Source: Mucor mucedo
Taxonomy: Eukaryota; Mucoromycota; Mucoromycetes; Mucorales; Mucoraceae
Direction of reading: 5' to 3'
NCBI RefSeq assembly: GCF_025094135.1
Contig: NW_026252285.1
Coordinates: 496,001 to 560,000 of the forward strand
Length of the DNA stretch: 64,000 nt
Both the position numbers and the translations under genes were made by a program. Positions 23,952-33,950 of the stretch are shown one piece after another (position 1 is the stretch's first letter; each line of letters opens with the position of its first letter). The notes under the pieces were generated by a model that worked only from the letters and a program-made list of their open reading frames with translations, did not search any database and was not told the DNA's origin.

Positions 23952-25682
23952 TTAAAATATCTCGTCGTGTTTAGTAATCAATAATTGAACAAGAACCATG
24001 CCTTGGTTCATTTGCTTTAAATAGACAGCGGCATCTGCCAAAGCCGATTGTTGTGTATCAGGCACATTTATGTAAGCAGCGGATGCCACTTCTTCAGCTC
24101 GAATCATGTTGGGTGTGAACACTACCGATAAATTATGTGTATTCATTCGATTTCGGTTTGCATGTTCAGAGACCAACCTCAAGAATTGACAAATGTATTT
24201 TAATAACCCAAGATGGTTGGGCTTTTCTGCATAATGTAACGCCAATTTCGATTTCACCTTTTGGATTGTGTCACTTGTGCAAATACTAGCATCTATTTTT
24301 TTTTTAAAGGGTTAGGGTCAGGGTTATACTGATAATATTAGGTCTTATTTTTACCTGGTAATGCTCCCATGGCTTCGCTCAGCTTCAGCCCAATTAATGG
24401 GACAGGAAGTTCTCGGATAAAGACTTTCAATAAAGCGGCAGAGACATCAATGTCATGTTGTGAAAGATCCACCTTCATGCCTACGCAATAGATAAATGAA
24501 TAAAAACGCCAAGTTATACCACATTATTTTTCTTTACCGTTATTAAAGGCAGCCTTGACAGATTGTAATTCTTCACTCGATGGTGACTTTCTGAAAATAC
24601 CTTCCTTATCAAGCCCTTTATGTTGAATGGAAAACATGAGAACATACAACATCTTGTTGTATACATATATAAAAATATAAAATTACCGTGTTCTTTAATG
24701 TGGTTGACGATTTGAACGACAAACTTGGGCACGAAATCAGCAGAGGTATTGCCTTCCAGCGCGGCCAAATCCTCCAAGGACTTGCCAAAGGCTAAAGAAG
24801 GCAATGGTCTCCTTTGACGCTGTATCTGCTGTTGCTCTACATGTTGCTGAATCGTGGGTAATTGGCGATCATGATCAATGACACGTTGAGGTATAAATTG
24901 AGGGGCTAATTCAATGCTGCTCTTTAAAAGCTGGAGATTTGAAACATAGCGTAATTTACGAGCAAATTTTGGGCTACATCATGTGTTACTCTCTATCTCT
25001 TTGTATTAGGTTTTTTGTTTTTCTTTTTACCTGATGATTTTATTGGCAAGGTCAAATACAAATCGGTAAGTTCTTGATAAATGAACAACGTAAAGTGCTT
25101 TCAAATTCTTCTTGTACCTAATTGTACAGATAAGTTAGAATACACGAAAAATAAATATGAAATGTGTGACGAACTTTCGGTCTAAGGATCTGTAAGCTCT
25201 TAATAACCAGAACCAGCCAGGTGAGTATCGAGCAGGCGAAGCAAAGAATACCATCACATAATCATTCTCCACAAATTCATCACTATATAGCTAATTAATT
25301 TTCTTTTTCATACTAATAAGGCCTCTTAATACATACAGTCTGCCCATAATAAACCTAAACAGATATAGAAAACAATTAAAAAAAATTATGCAATTTCCCT
25401 TCATATCAAGCTCTCTCTCTCTCTCTTACGATAAAATCAAATCATAGTCATAAATATCTGGATTGGGCAAATTATCTGCACACAAAACTAAAATAGGTCG
25501 ACTATCACGGTCGAGGCCTTGTAATAAAAAAGTTTAAATGTCGTCATCAGTCTTTTGTCAAGAGGGAACTTTTTTTTTTTTTTTTTTTTTTTGGTTGCAT
25601 TACCAGCCTCGTAAATGATGTTTAGTGCCGAGATTCCCTTATATTCGGGACTGTGAGGAGAAAGGGCTATAGCTTTCGACAT
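23952..25682 (-). CDS. CRAL-TRIO/BCH plus RhoGAP protein, ARHGAP1-like
   Basis: Nine exons on the minus strand (25682-25604, 25517-25430, 25354-25337, 25282-25175, 25117-25031, 24973-24687, 24615-24538, 24480-24355, 24292-23952) join to 403 aa. The N-terminal half resembles the Sec14-like BCH domain of p50RhoGAP (DRDSRPILVLCADNLPN, LDEFVENDYVMVFFAS, LLRAYRSLDRKYKKNLKALYVVH, KFARKLRYVSNLQLL). The C-terminal half is a RhoGAP domain with arginine finger Arg231 (KEGIFRKS), LPVPLI and the NRMNTHNLSVVFTPNMIR block. It should turn off Rho-type GTPases near membranes. Exon 3 is only 18 nt, one donor is GTTCGT, and intron 1 carries a 23-T run (25570-25592). The stop is 110 bp from the convergent ADE12 stop. 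Confidence 0.88.
25570..25592. repeat. poly(T) run of 23 in intron 1 of the ARHGAP1-like gene
   Basis: Uninterrupted T on the plus strand, inside the intron at 25518-25603. Confidence 0.9.
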
Positions 25683-27225
25683 TATAAGTAGAGCGCCAAG
25701 AACTTTGTGTGTTTAAAAAAAAAAAAAAGTAGGGTTATTTTAAGAGAAAATAAGGTAATTTTTTTTTTTGAACAATTAAGGAGCTCAAGTTTGGGTCTCA
25801 CATGATAGTAGATAACAGCAGTCCTCTACGGATTTCAAATTTAAACATAAAAGCAACAACAAATATACTCACTTGTAAAACACGTATCATCCCCCTTCTA
25901 TGAGTATTTGAATTGATATGCATGTGGCCTGTATTTCCCATTCACATCACCAAAGAACCATGTTTGAAAGTAAAAAAAAAAAAAGAAAAAAAAAAACGTG
26001 TCGTCTTTTCAGTCTAACCCATTTTGGAAGGTCAATATGACAGTTGAGTGGGGTAAGATCACTGCTCATTGTTGTTCCATATGCCCAACATATTTTGTGC
26101 CTGTTAATCTGTATTGCAATATATTTCTCCGTCATATGTTCCATACCGTGACAGTTTTTGATACTCTTGCACTGTATTCACATACATAGAAATGTCTGGA
26201 GAACATAGTTACCAAGTAGGATAACAATAAACGTAGAATATTTAGCCACTTTTATCCTGCTTGTGGCGTCCGGTTTAGCTGCAGTCTAGTATATAAATCC
26301 ATCATTTAGCTCATGCTGTGACATCGTTTAATGTTCTGACTGTGTGTTTATACATAAAGAGTGCTCAGAGTACATGCATATAGTGATATTATAAGCGCAG
26401 GATGTAGCCTAGATACTTGTGGCGTATAACGCGTTTCATTTTCTTCTTTTATTTGCTCTGTGGTATGACAAGGGTTGAATGAAGACATCCCATTCTATCT
26501 TATCCATATCCGGATTCATACGATAGGGTGAAAGTGTGGAAGGTACCTGGACTATTTTAGCCAGGATCTATTGTTGGGTAAGATGTTTAAAAAAGAACAA
26601 AGCCGTGTGAGAAAGGAAAGCGAAAGAAGAAGAACCAATGAGTGATAAGGGATCTCCTCTTTTTGAGGCAGATCTGACGGGTGAATAGAATCCGCGGCTA
26701 AATTTGTGTGCATATTTTTCTACCCAGATCTGACTCTACTCTATAATCTGATCTTCTAGCCCAGGATTTTCACACACAATCCAACGGGAACCTTAAAAAA
26801 AAGAACCCAAGTATCGGTTCTATAAAGGAAAGGTTTACTAGAGAGAATGAAGCGACAGCTGTAAAAAAAAAAAGTGCTGGTATTTCACGGAATTTTTTTT
26901 TCTTATAGAATCCCGTCATCATACATCACTTTATTTCTCTGCATGTTTAAGTTAAAATGCTTACTCATTTTTAATTTACTAAAGTCCAACTGAAAGTCTG
27001 CATGTCTTGATTATGAGTCGATCTTTTGTTTCGGGAGACTAGAGGCAGGCAATGGCAGCTTAAATAAGGCTATTATATGAGGTATATCGGAAGGGAATGA
27101 ACGTTAGATCTGCTCTAATTTGCGGGATCAAGAGGTCACAAGGTCAAAATAGTTCTATATTCAGTAGGTTGCACAGCATACAAAGGAACAAAAGGTAAAA
27201 TGCGGGGAAGTTTACATTGACAGAG
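25683..27225. other. gene-free stretch before sugar transporter
   Basis: About 1.5 kb without a supported gene; open frames are short and non-protein-like. The right part is likely the promoter of the transporter and includes GCGGGG at about 27202-27207 and GTGGGG near 26048, both fitting the fungal CreA/Mig1 core SYGGRG. Confidence 0.45.
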
Positions 27226-27233
27226 TATAAATA
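27226..27233 (+). promoter_or_regulatory. TATA box of FucP-like transporter
   Basis: TATAAATA followed by a G run, 60-67 bp before the ATG at 27293. Confidence 0.6.
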
Positions 27234-27292
27234 GGGGGCTCTTCCTTTCCAACGATTTTTATTTAATTACTTACAAATCAAAACACACAAAC

Positions 27293-28913
27293 ATGCTACA
27301 CTCAGACAAGAAATCGGTCTCTTCCATTAACCAAGAAGAATATGGCGCTGTGAAAAGACCGAGCTATTTTATTCCGGCCGCGCTCGTAACTACCTTATTC
27401 TTTCTTTGGGGTTTTAGTTATGGTTTACTCGATACTTTAAACAAACATTTCAGAAATGTTCTTGGTATTTGTAAGTAGATAAACTATCAATAGCTAGTTT
27501 TTTTTTTATATATATACTCACATTAAATTAGCTACAACTATGTCCACTTTTATGCAAGTCGCTTATTTCGGTGCCTACCTCGTCTTTTGTATACCGTAAG
27601 TTTAGTTTAATGATGTCTATATCCTTCATTTTGAATATTTATTTACTTCTTTTAATAAACAGTGCAAGTTACATTTGTAAAAAGATTGGGTACAAGAAAA
27701 CCATTATTTTCGGTCTTTTCCTTTACGTAATTGGTGCACTCTGTTTCTATCCTTCTGCTGTTTACTTGAGCTTTGGTGGATTTGTAGGCTCTCTTTTTAT
27801 TATTGCCTGTGGTATCTGTACATTGGAAACTTGTAAGTGGCATTAACTCTTATAATATTGCTTATTTCTCTAAATCCATTTTATATTTAGGCGCAAATTC
27901 TTATATTACAATTGTTGGTGACAGAAAGAACGCTTCTTTGCGTATTAACATTGCTCAATCATTTAACGGTATTGCCAGTGTACTTGCGCCTATTGTTGCA
28001 TCCTTTGCATTCTTTGGTGGCGAATCTGAAGATGATGTTGTAGGTGGTAGTTTAGAATCAGTCAAATGGACCTATGTTGGTGTAGCGGGTGGCGTCTTCT
28101 TTATTGGTGTCTTATTTTGTTTTGCGCATATCCCTGAAATTGATGAAGAAGCTGTCATGTTGGCCGAGTCCAAAGAAACCGGTGAGATCGTCCGCAGAGC
28201 TTCCTTATATTCTCCTCATTTGGTTTTGGGTGCCATCTCTCAATTTTTATACGTAGGTGGTCAAGTTGGTGTTGCATCCATGTTCTTATTTTACGCAAGC
28301 GATGTGGGTCATATTTCTGATTCAAAGGGATCTATCTTGTTATCGGTTGCTTTGGGTTGCTTTACCATTGGTCGATTTGTAGGTATTGGTCTCTTGAAAA
28401 AGTTTCGTCCCGAACACTTGCTGGCTGCATTCTCACTCGGTGCCATCATTACCATGGTCTTTATCATTGCCATGAAAACACCCGGTACTACCTATGCTTT
28501 ATTAGTTCTCATGTTCTTTGAGAGTATCATTTTCCCCACCATTTTCTCATTGGGAACCAAAGATTTGGGAAGAAATCACAAACGTGGCTCTGCTTTTAGT
28601 AAGCTACTAATAATCTATCTTATTCTAATATACACTCCCAACTCATTACTTTTTTCTTTCAATAATAGTTATTATGGGAACAGCAGGTGGTGCTTGTTTA
28701 CCTCCTATCCAAGCTGTCGTACATGACCATACCAATGTCAATATTTCTTTCATTGTGCCTTTAATTGCCTTTGTATTTGTATTTGGTTATGCCATCATAG
28801 GTCATACATGGATCAAATACGTCAACGAACCTCTTGCAGATACATCTTCTATCAACCAGGAAACTTTTGAAGATAAACTTGTTGTTGTTAAAACAGAGAA
28901 TGTTCGTCAATAA
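27293..28913 (+). CDS. MFS sugar transporter, L-fucose permease (FHS) family
   Basis: Exons 27293-27470, 27532-27595, 27663-27832, 27891-28598 and 28669-28913 join to 454 aa. The sequence follows bacterial FucP through its length: LFFLWGFSYGLLDTLNKHF in TM1, YFGAYLVFCIPASYICKKIGYKKTII, LFIIACGICTLETCANSYIT, RINIAQSFNGIAS, FLYVGGQVGVASM, SIIFPTIFSLGTKDLG and IMGTAGGACLPPIQ, with about 12 membrane spans. It should be a proton-coupled sugar symporter of the plasma membrane; the actual sugar is not readable. N- and C-terminal tails are short and hydrophilic. TATA box and SYGGRG sites upstream suggest regulated expression. Confidence 0.92.
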
Positions 28914-29276
28914 TATATTGGCCTGCATGATACCCCCCTCCCTTTTCTTATAATGAATAAACAATTTGGTTTAATCTGGATATCTCGCTCAATTAAATTT
29001 AGGTGTTAATTACTTTTTTTTGAGTTTGAAGCATGGCGCAGGAAATTCCTATAACTCACATTGCTCAAATACCAGAAAATAAGTTGGTGTTACTTACAAG
29101 CACTTAACTATATCAATTCATACCAACAAAGCCTTATTCTTCCTTTATAGTAAATAAAGTATATATGGCACTCAAGTGTCTATATTCAAATTTATGTTTT
29201 CTTGTGTTGGAAAGCAATCGTAGAGTGTACACATTCTGTCCACAAAGGAAATTAGTGCTACTGTGACGTTTTAAGC
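28914..29276. other. intergenic, transporter to F-box gene
   Basis: About 360 bp of AT-rich sequence with the 3' end of the transporter; nothing else is seen. Confidence 0.4.
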
Positions 29277-29283
29277 TATAAAA
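29277..29283 (+). promoter_or_regulatory. TATA-like box of F-box gene
   Basis: TATAAAA about 85 bp before the ATG at 29366. An ACGCGT hexamer also lies at 29337-29342, only 24 bp before the ATG. Confidence 0.45.
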
Positions 29284-29365
29284 TGATGTCAACATCTTTT
29301 GGGCGTGTTAGATTATTTATTTATTTTTTGAGGAGAACGCGTCTTTTGTTAATTAATCAATAAGC

Positions 29366-31417
29366 ATGCCGAATATACCAACAGAAGTTTTCACCCTCGT
29401 GTACACGCATTTATGCAGAAATGACATGTTACAATGTGCCCTGGTTTGCAAAGACTGGAAAGAAACAGCAATGGCCTCTTTTTATAAAAACTTGGACTTG
29501 AAGGTTTATAACACCTTTCTGACGAAAAAGCTGTTAAAGCTGCCTGCAGTCGAAAGAAATAATTGTTTTCAGTATGGTCTATTCACAAAGAAGTTAAACA
29601 TCGGGAATGATAAGGAAGAATTTATCCATTATTCAAGAGAGCTTGATGAAAATTTGGTAAAGGAGGATGACTGCAGATTTGATAAGGAAGATTGGGTTCA
29701 GCTACTGGAATATCTACCGAACTTGCAGGAGCTAGATTTAAGTCGTAGTTGTAATGGCGAAATATATCTACAGTATATTTATGAAACCGATTCCAAAAAG
29801 GCCTTACTTAAAATACAAAAAATCAAACCAATTGATCAAAATCCATTTTCATATAGAAGGGAACCTCTAAGCCTTCTATTCGCTGTCTGTTATAAGTATC
29901 GAGCATCCATCACAACGCTAAAAGTTGCATTTGTCGATCCAGTTTTCAGCTTTGGTTTTATTTCTGGTCAAGTTATTACGTTGTTAAATGATTTCAAGCG
30001 TTTGACATGTTTGACCTTGACTAACGAATGTGATGAATCATTGACAACACTAGACCTTCAAGCTTCCTGCCCTCTTCTAGTTTCATTAGATTATTACAGT
30101 GACTACAAAGTGCCGGATGATATCTTTAAAGAGATACTCGATAATGAAGTGAGCAATGAAAAGAATGTAAAATGCAGCTTAAAAAAAATGGTGATTTCCG
30201 GCGCCTCTATTCCAAAATATTATAGCAGATATATTATTGATTATGTGTCTCCATACTTGGATGTTTTTAATTTGAATATGTATGAACATGATCTGTACGA
30301 CTGGGTTGACTATATTGGTTATGAGAATGCTTTAAATTTTTTACGTAATATGAACACTATTGAAGAAGCTGGCGTCCATTGGCATCCGGATAAATATTAC
30401 GAAAGAGCATCCACCAATACTGGATCTGACGCCACCATTTTCTTTACCTTATTAAATGCATTTAAAGGAGATAAGCAGATTTATTGCAAGGCTGATTATA
30501 GTGATTTTAGGCCACGGCACAAAGGAATGGTAAACACAAAAGATGATTTATGTGTCGAATATGGATTGAGTTATCATGATTACCTCCAAATCAATGAAAA
30601 TGTGCAAAATGACTCTGATGAAGACAGCGACGAAGAAACTGACGTGCGTCTATCAAATCGAACAGTACAGATTAAATTGCCCGATACATCTATCTCAAGC
30701 ATTGGGCCAGAGATCATACACCATTTGAGTGTGACTATGTGTAATAGTAACCCTGATTTACCCGTAAATTTCTTGCGATATGCATTTTCAAACTGTCCAA
30801 ATCTTCAATGCTTTTTTTACTACTCAATGAATGATCCTTATTACCGTATCTGCGTTGGTAACAGCATCGATAGCGGTTTACACTCGAAAGAAAAAAAGAA
30901 CAGCTTGACCAATACAGCCCAAGAAAACATCACGGTAGCTAAATTCCAAAATATGCTTCCATCAGAAGAAATAATGGAGCTTTTAAATACGCACTCGCCT
31001 CGTATCGAAACTCTTGTTTGTGGTTGCAAAAATCGTTACACGGACCCCCCAAAAGTGATGGAAACCGACTTGACTCAGTTGAGCCACTTAAAAGTGTTAT
31101 ATATTCATCCTGAATTATTATGCTGTCGTGGATTCGATATGAGTTTCTTGGAAATACAATGGTCCGATGGAGATCGCGATTACTACTCTGTAAAAGCAAG
31201 AAGAAGGGATATCAATTTGGAACCTATTACAATGGAATACGTTGAAAAAAATATGAACAAAGAGGATGTAAAAGCTCAATCGGCCATCATTAGATGTGAT
31301 AAACGTGTCGAAATCCTAATCCACACGGATTATGTAAAAGTAGGGGGGATCATTAACGGGGAATTTGTTGCAGAGGAAAAAGACACATTTGACTTTCACA
31401 ATATTTTTTTAAGTTGA
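29366..31417 (+). CDS. F-box protein, intronless
   Basis: Single open frame of 683 aa. The N-terminal about 45 residues fit an F-box (IPTEVFTLVYTHLCRNDMLQCALVCKDWKETA), which recruits Skp1 in SCF ubiquitin ligases. The rest holds spaced leucine-rich blocks such as LPNLQELDLS, LTCLTLTNECDESLTTLDLQ and LSHLKVLYI, suggesting a degenerate LRR-like substrate domain. An acidic patch (NDSDEDSDEETD) lies near residue 415. Absence of introns contrasts with almost all neighbours and fits the expanded, fast-evolving F-box families of mucoromycetes. Substrate unknown. Confidence 0.85.
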   Translation: MPNIPTEVFTLVYTHLCRNDMLQCALVCKDWKETAMASFYKNLDLKVYNTFLTKKLLKLPAVERNNCFQYGLFTKKLNIGNDKEEFIHYSRELDENLVKEDDCRFDKEDWVQLLEYLPNLQELDLSRSCNGEIYLQYIYETDSKKALLKIQKIKPIDQNPFSYRREPLSLLFAVCYKYRASITTLKVAFVDPVFSFGFISGQVITLLNDFKRLTCLTLTNECDESLTTLDLQASCPLLVSLDYYSDYKVPDDIFKEILDNEVSNEKNVKCSLKKMVISGASIPKYYSRYIIDYVSPYLDVFNLNMYEHDLYDWVDYIGYENALNFLRNMNTIEEAGVHWHPDKYYERASTNTGSDATIFFTLLNAFKGDKQIYCKADYSDFRPRHKGMVNTKDDLCVEYGLSYHDYLQINENVQNDSDEDSDEETDVRLSNRTVQIKLPDTSISSIGPEIIHHLSVTMCNSNPDLPVNFLRYAFSNCPNLQCFFYYSMNDPYYRICVGNSIDSGLHSKEKKNSLTNTAQENITVAKFQNMLPSEEIMELLNTHSPRIETLVCGCKNRYTDPPKVMETDLTQLSHLKVLYIHPELLCCRGFDMSFLEIQWSDGDRDYYSVKARRRDINLEPITMEYVEKNMNKEDVKAQSAIIRCDKRVEILIHTDYVKVGGIINGEFVAEEKDTFDFHNIFLS

Positions 31418-32629
31418 TTGTATTTTTTTACAAATTTATATTGACCAAGGTTGTATAGTATCCACGAGAAAATGAACAACGTCTTTATATAGGCAGTTTT
31501 CTTATGATAATAAAAAAAAAAGTTATTAGTATGCGTAAAGCTTTCGTATCATAATTAAGAATTCATTTTTTGAGTCGCTCAAAGATGAAAGCATGTCCAG
31601 TTCTGCCGTGGAATAAGCTTCACATATGTTGCTGTGATTAACTTCCGCAATGACGATACTTATGCCAAACAGAGATTAGCCCATAAAGATAAATACGACG
31701 TATTTTATAGAGCTAGTTAGATTACCTAGACGATTGCATTACATCATAACCTGTCTACTTTTGTCAAGGTGGGCGATCAGTCACTTGTTAAAACAACGGT
31801 CGACATTAGCTCTAAAGTATCATGCCGTATATATTGAAATTTAGCATATAATAATTGATGTGAAGATTGATTCCAATTACGTGTAACAATAAAATTAGAT
31901 CGCAAAATTGATATGAGACAAAATTTCCCAAAGCTCTCTGATGTAATTGTCATATTTCAGAAGGCAGAAACAAACTATTAGATATTATCTGCCGGATTTA
32001 ATCTCCCAGATGTTTTTATGTAAAGATATCATCCCTTTCTCTCATAATAAGCTTATTAGATCTCTAAAATACTAAACGAGGCTTTTTTAACTCGATGATC
32101 TAAAAGGCACTGTGGACAGGAAAAGCTAGTTTTATCATTGAATAATAAAAATAGTGTTTCATCTATTATTTACAAAAGGATTGACAGCCAGACCCACAAA
32201 GTAAATTATTAACAGATTTTTTTGGTCATGCTGGTTGATTGAAACCCAAGTTATTTTGGCTTTTATTGTTACACAGAAAGAACAGACCCATTTTTAATGA
32301 ACATGTAAACATTGCCACTTTAGAATTTTATGCTATTGAAAGTCAATTTCTTGATTTATTCAAAGCTGGTAATATCTACGCGCCTATTGCCCTGAAGTAA
32401 GATTAAAAAGCAGAGGTATATGTCGTTAGTGCCTTAAATAGCAAGAATTTGTTAATTGGTCAACGATCCGGGGGCAGCTGACGATGAGATGTCTATCATA
32501 AATTTAGAAAACTAGTAGCTTTTTACCGGTGTGCAACACAATCCGACTAATATTTATAACTCAATTATTTTTCCTTTTATCTTTCTTTTTTTTTATATAT
32601 ATTTATTCCATAGAGAAAAAAAAAATACG
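31418..32629. other. gene-free stretch, F-box to Q-rich gene
   Basis: About 1.2 kb. A 53-codon stop-free segment at 32239-32400 encodes a plausible peptide but has no start and no recognised relatives. Nothing else is supported. Confidence 0.4.
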
Positions 32630-33631
32630 ATGTTTAATTCCATTCGCCAGTACCTATCATCCGGTCATAGTAGTCATAATGAAGAACAATACCCATACAA
32701 TGACAATTGGCGTCAGCAAAAAAACCATCAAGTAGGCAATTGGTTATCCGATATAAGTCTTCACACTGAGGAAAAAGAAGGTCGACACTTCTGGAACAGA
32801 AGATCGAGAAAGAAGTACTACAATAATGAGCTCCAAAAGTATGGTGAAGACCAATCCTATCTTCAGCATCAACAACATCAGCAGCATCAACAACACCAAC
32901 AGCACCAGCAACATCAACAACCTCAAATTCAGCAAATGCAGCAAATGCAACACCAGCAGTTACAGCAACCAATGCTGGATCGACGCCAGTCTCATAAAAA
33001 TCTACCGTCTATGCTTCACCGGAATAGCAATAGTAATTTAATGCAACATCAACAACTACCACAGCAGCAAGGAATGTTTAACGGTGAGAACAATAATCAC
33101 GATTATCGACGTCAGAGACATCATTCACTACCTTCTTCCTATAACGGACATCATCGTAATAGTAGTTTACAGGATGGTTTTGGTGGTCATCAGCAGCAGT
33201 TACCATTTTTTCCCCCAGGTGGTGGGGGAATGTCACAAAAAGGCCATGGTGGTATGGACAACGAGTTCCAGCAGCCACAGTATTTCCCTCAACAGCATCA
33301 GCAACAGTTGTCAATGATGAATGGAGGTGCGCGTCATCATCATCAGCAGCAGCAATATAGTGCGGAGAATATGTATTCGAATTCAATGCATCAACAACAA
33401 TCTTTCCCACAACAGCAACCTTATTTCAATAGTACTGGCGTGGGTAGCGCAGCAGAATTACAACAACAACGACAAATGATGTTTTACCAGCAGCAGCAAC
33501 AACAGCAACAGCAACAGCAACAGTACCCTTATATGGGAGGAGTTAACCAACCTTATGGTGGACATCTAGGAGGTCGATTAGGAGTAGAAGGAGTAAATCA
33601 CAACAGCATGTATAATGGCATGTTTAGGTAG
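32630..33631 (+). CDS. Gln/His-rich low-complexity protein
   Basis: Single exon of 333 aa from the ATG at 32630; the frame is open upstream to a GTG at 32531, but that leader is AT-rich and lacks a better ATG. No domain is recognised. The first about 75 residues are the least repetitive (MFNSIRQYLSSGHSS, GNWLSDISLHTEEKEGRHFWNRRSRKKYY). The rest is dominated by QHQ repeats (near residues 80-105), poly-Q (about 285-298), and Gly/Met/Asn-rich stretches. Such composition is typical of prion-like or condensate-prone regulators. It converges on the MAPKKK gene. Confidence 0.7.
   Translation: MFNSIRQYLSSGHSSHNEEQYPYNDNWRQQKNHQVGNWLSDISLHTEEKEGRHFWNRRSRKKYYNNELQKYGEDQSYLQHQQHQQHQQHQQHQQHQQPQIQQMQQMQHQQLQQPMLDRRQSHKNLPSMLHRNSNSNLMQHQQLPQQQGMFNGENNNHDYRRQRHHSLPSSYNGHHRNSSLQDGFGGHQQQLPFFPPGGGGMSQKGHGGMDNEFQQPQYFPQQHQQQLSMMNGGARHHHQQQQYSAENMYSNSMHQQQSFPQQQPYFNSTGVGSAAELQQQRQMMFYQQQQQQQQQQQQYPYMGGVNQPYGGHLGGRLGVEGVNHNSMYNGMFR
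32863..32975. repeat. CAR/CAY triplet repeat encoding Gln/His
   Basis: Imperfect cag/caa/cat/cac triplets within the Q-rich gene, with a second purer CAG/CAA run near 33489-33522. Confidence 0.8.
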
Positions 33632-33950
33632 CCGTATTATACTTAAAACGCACACCTATTGTTATTGTTGCACACACGCACCAGCAGATACACCAGCCCT
33701 TTTTCGGTCCGTCCATTTCCTTTCCGTTATTACTTTTTTGTTTTTCGTTTTGTTGTATATACGATATTATTATTATTACTATTATTATTATTATTAAAAA
33801 AAAAAAAAAAAAAAAAAAAAAGGAAAAGAAGTCAAATCTAACAGATGAAGAGAGAATACATTAGGTTAAAAAAAGGGAGAGATTATTTTGTAGGTACGGG
33901 AAAACATTATATTGTAGAGTGTGTGTATGTGTGTAACGGGTGGGTGCTTT
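33632..33950. other. convergent 3' region with TTA repeat and poly(A)
   Basis: Contains a TAT/TTA triplet tract at about 33764-33795 directly joined to a run of 26 A at 33796-33821. It separates the 3' ends of the Q-rich gene and the MAPKKK. Confidence 0.7.

Noticed and set aside
32239..32400. 53-codon open segment upstream of the Q-rich gene
   Set aside because: Peptide looks plausible but is short, has no start codon and no recognised similarity; chance cannot be excluded.
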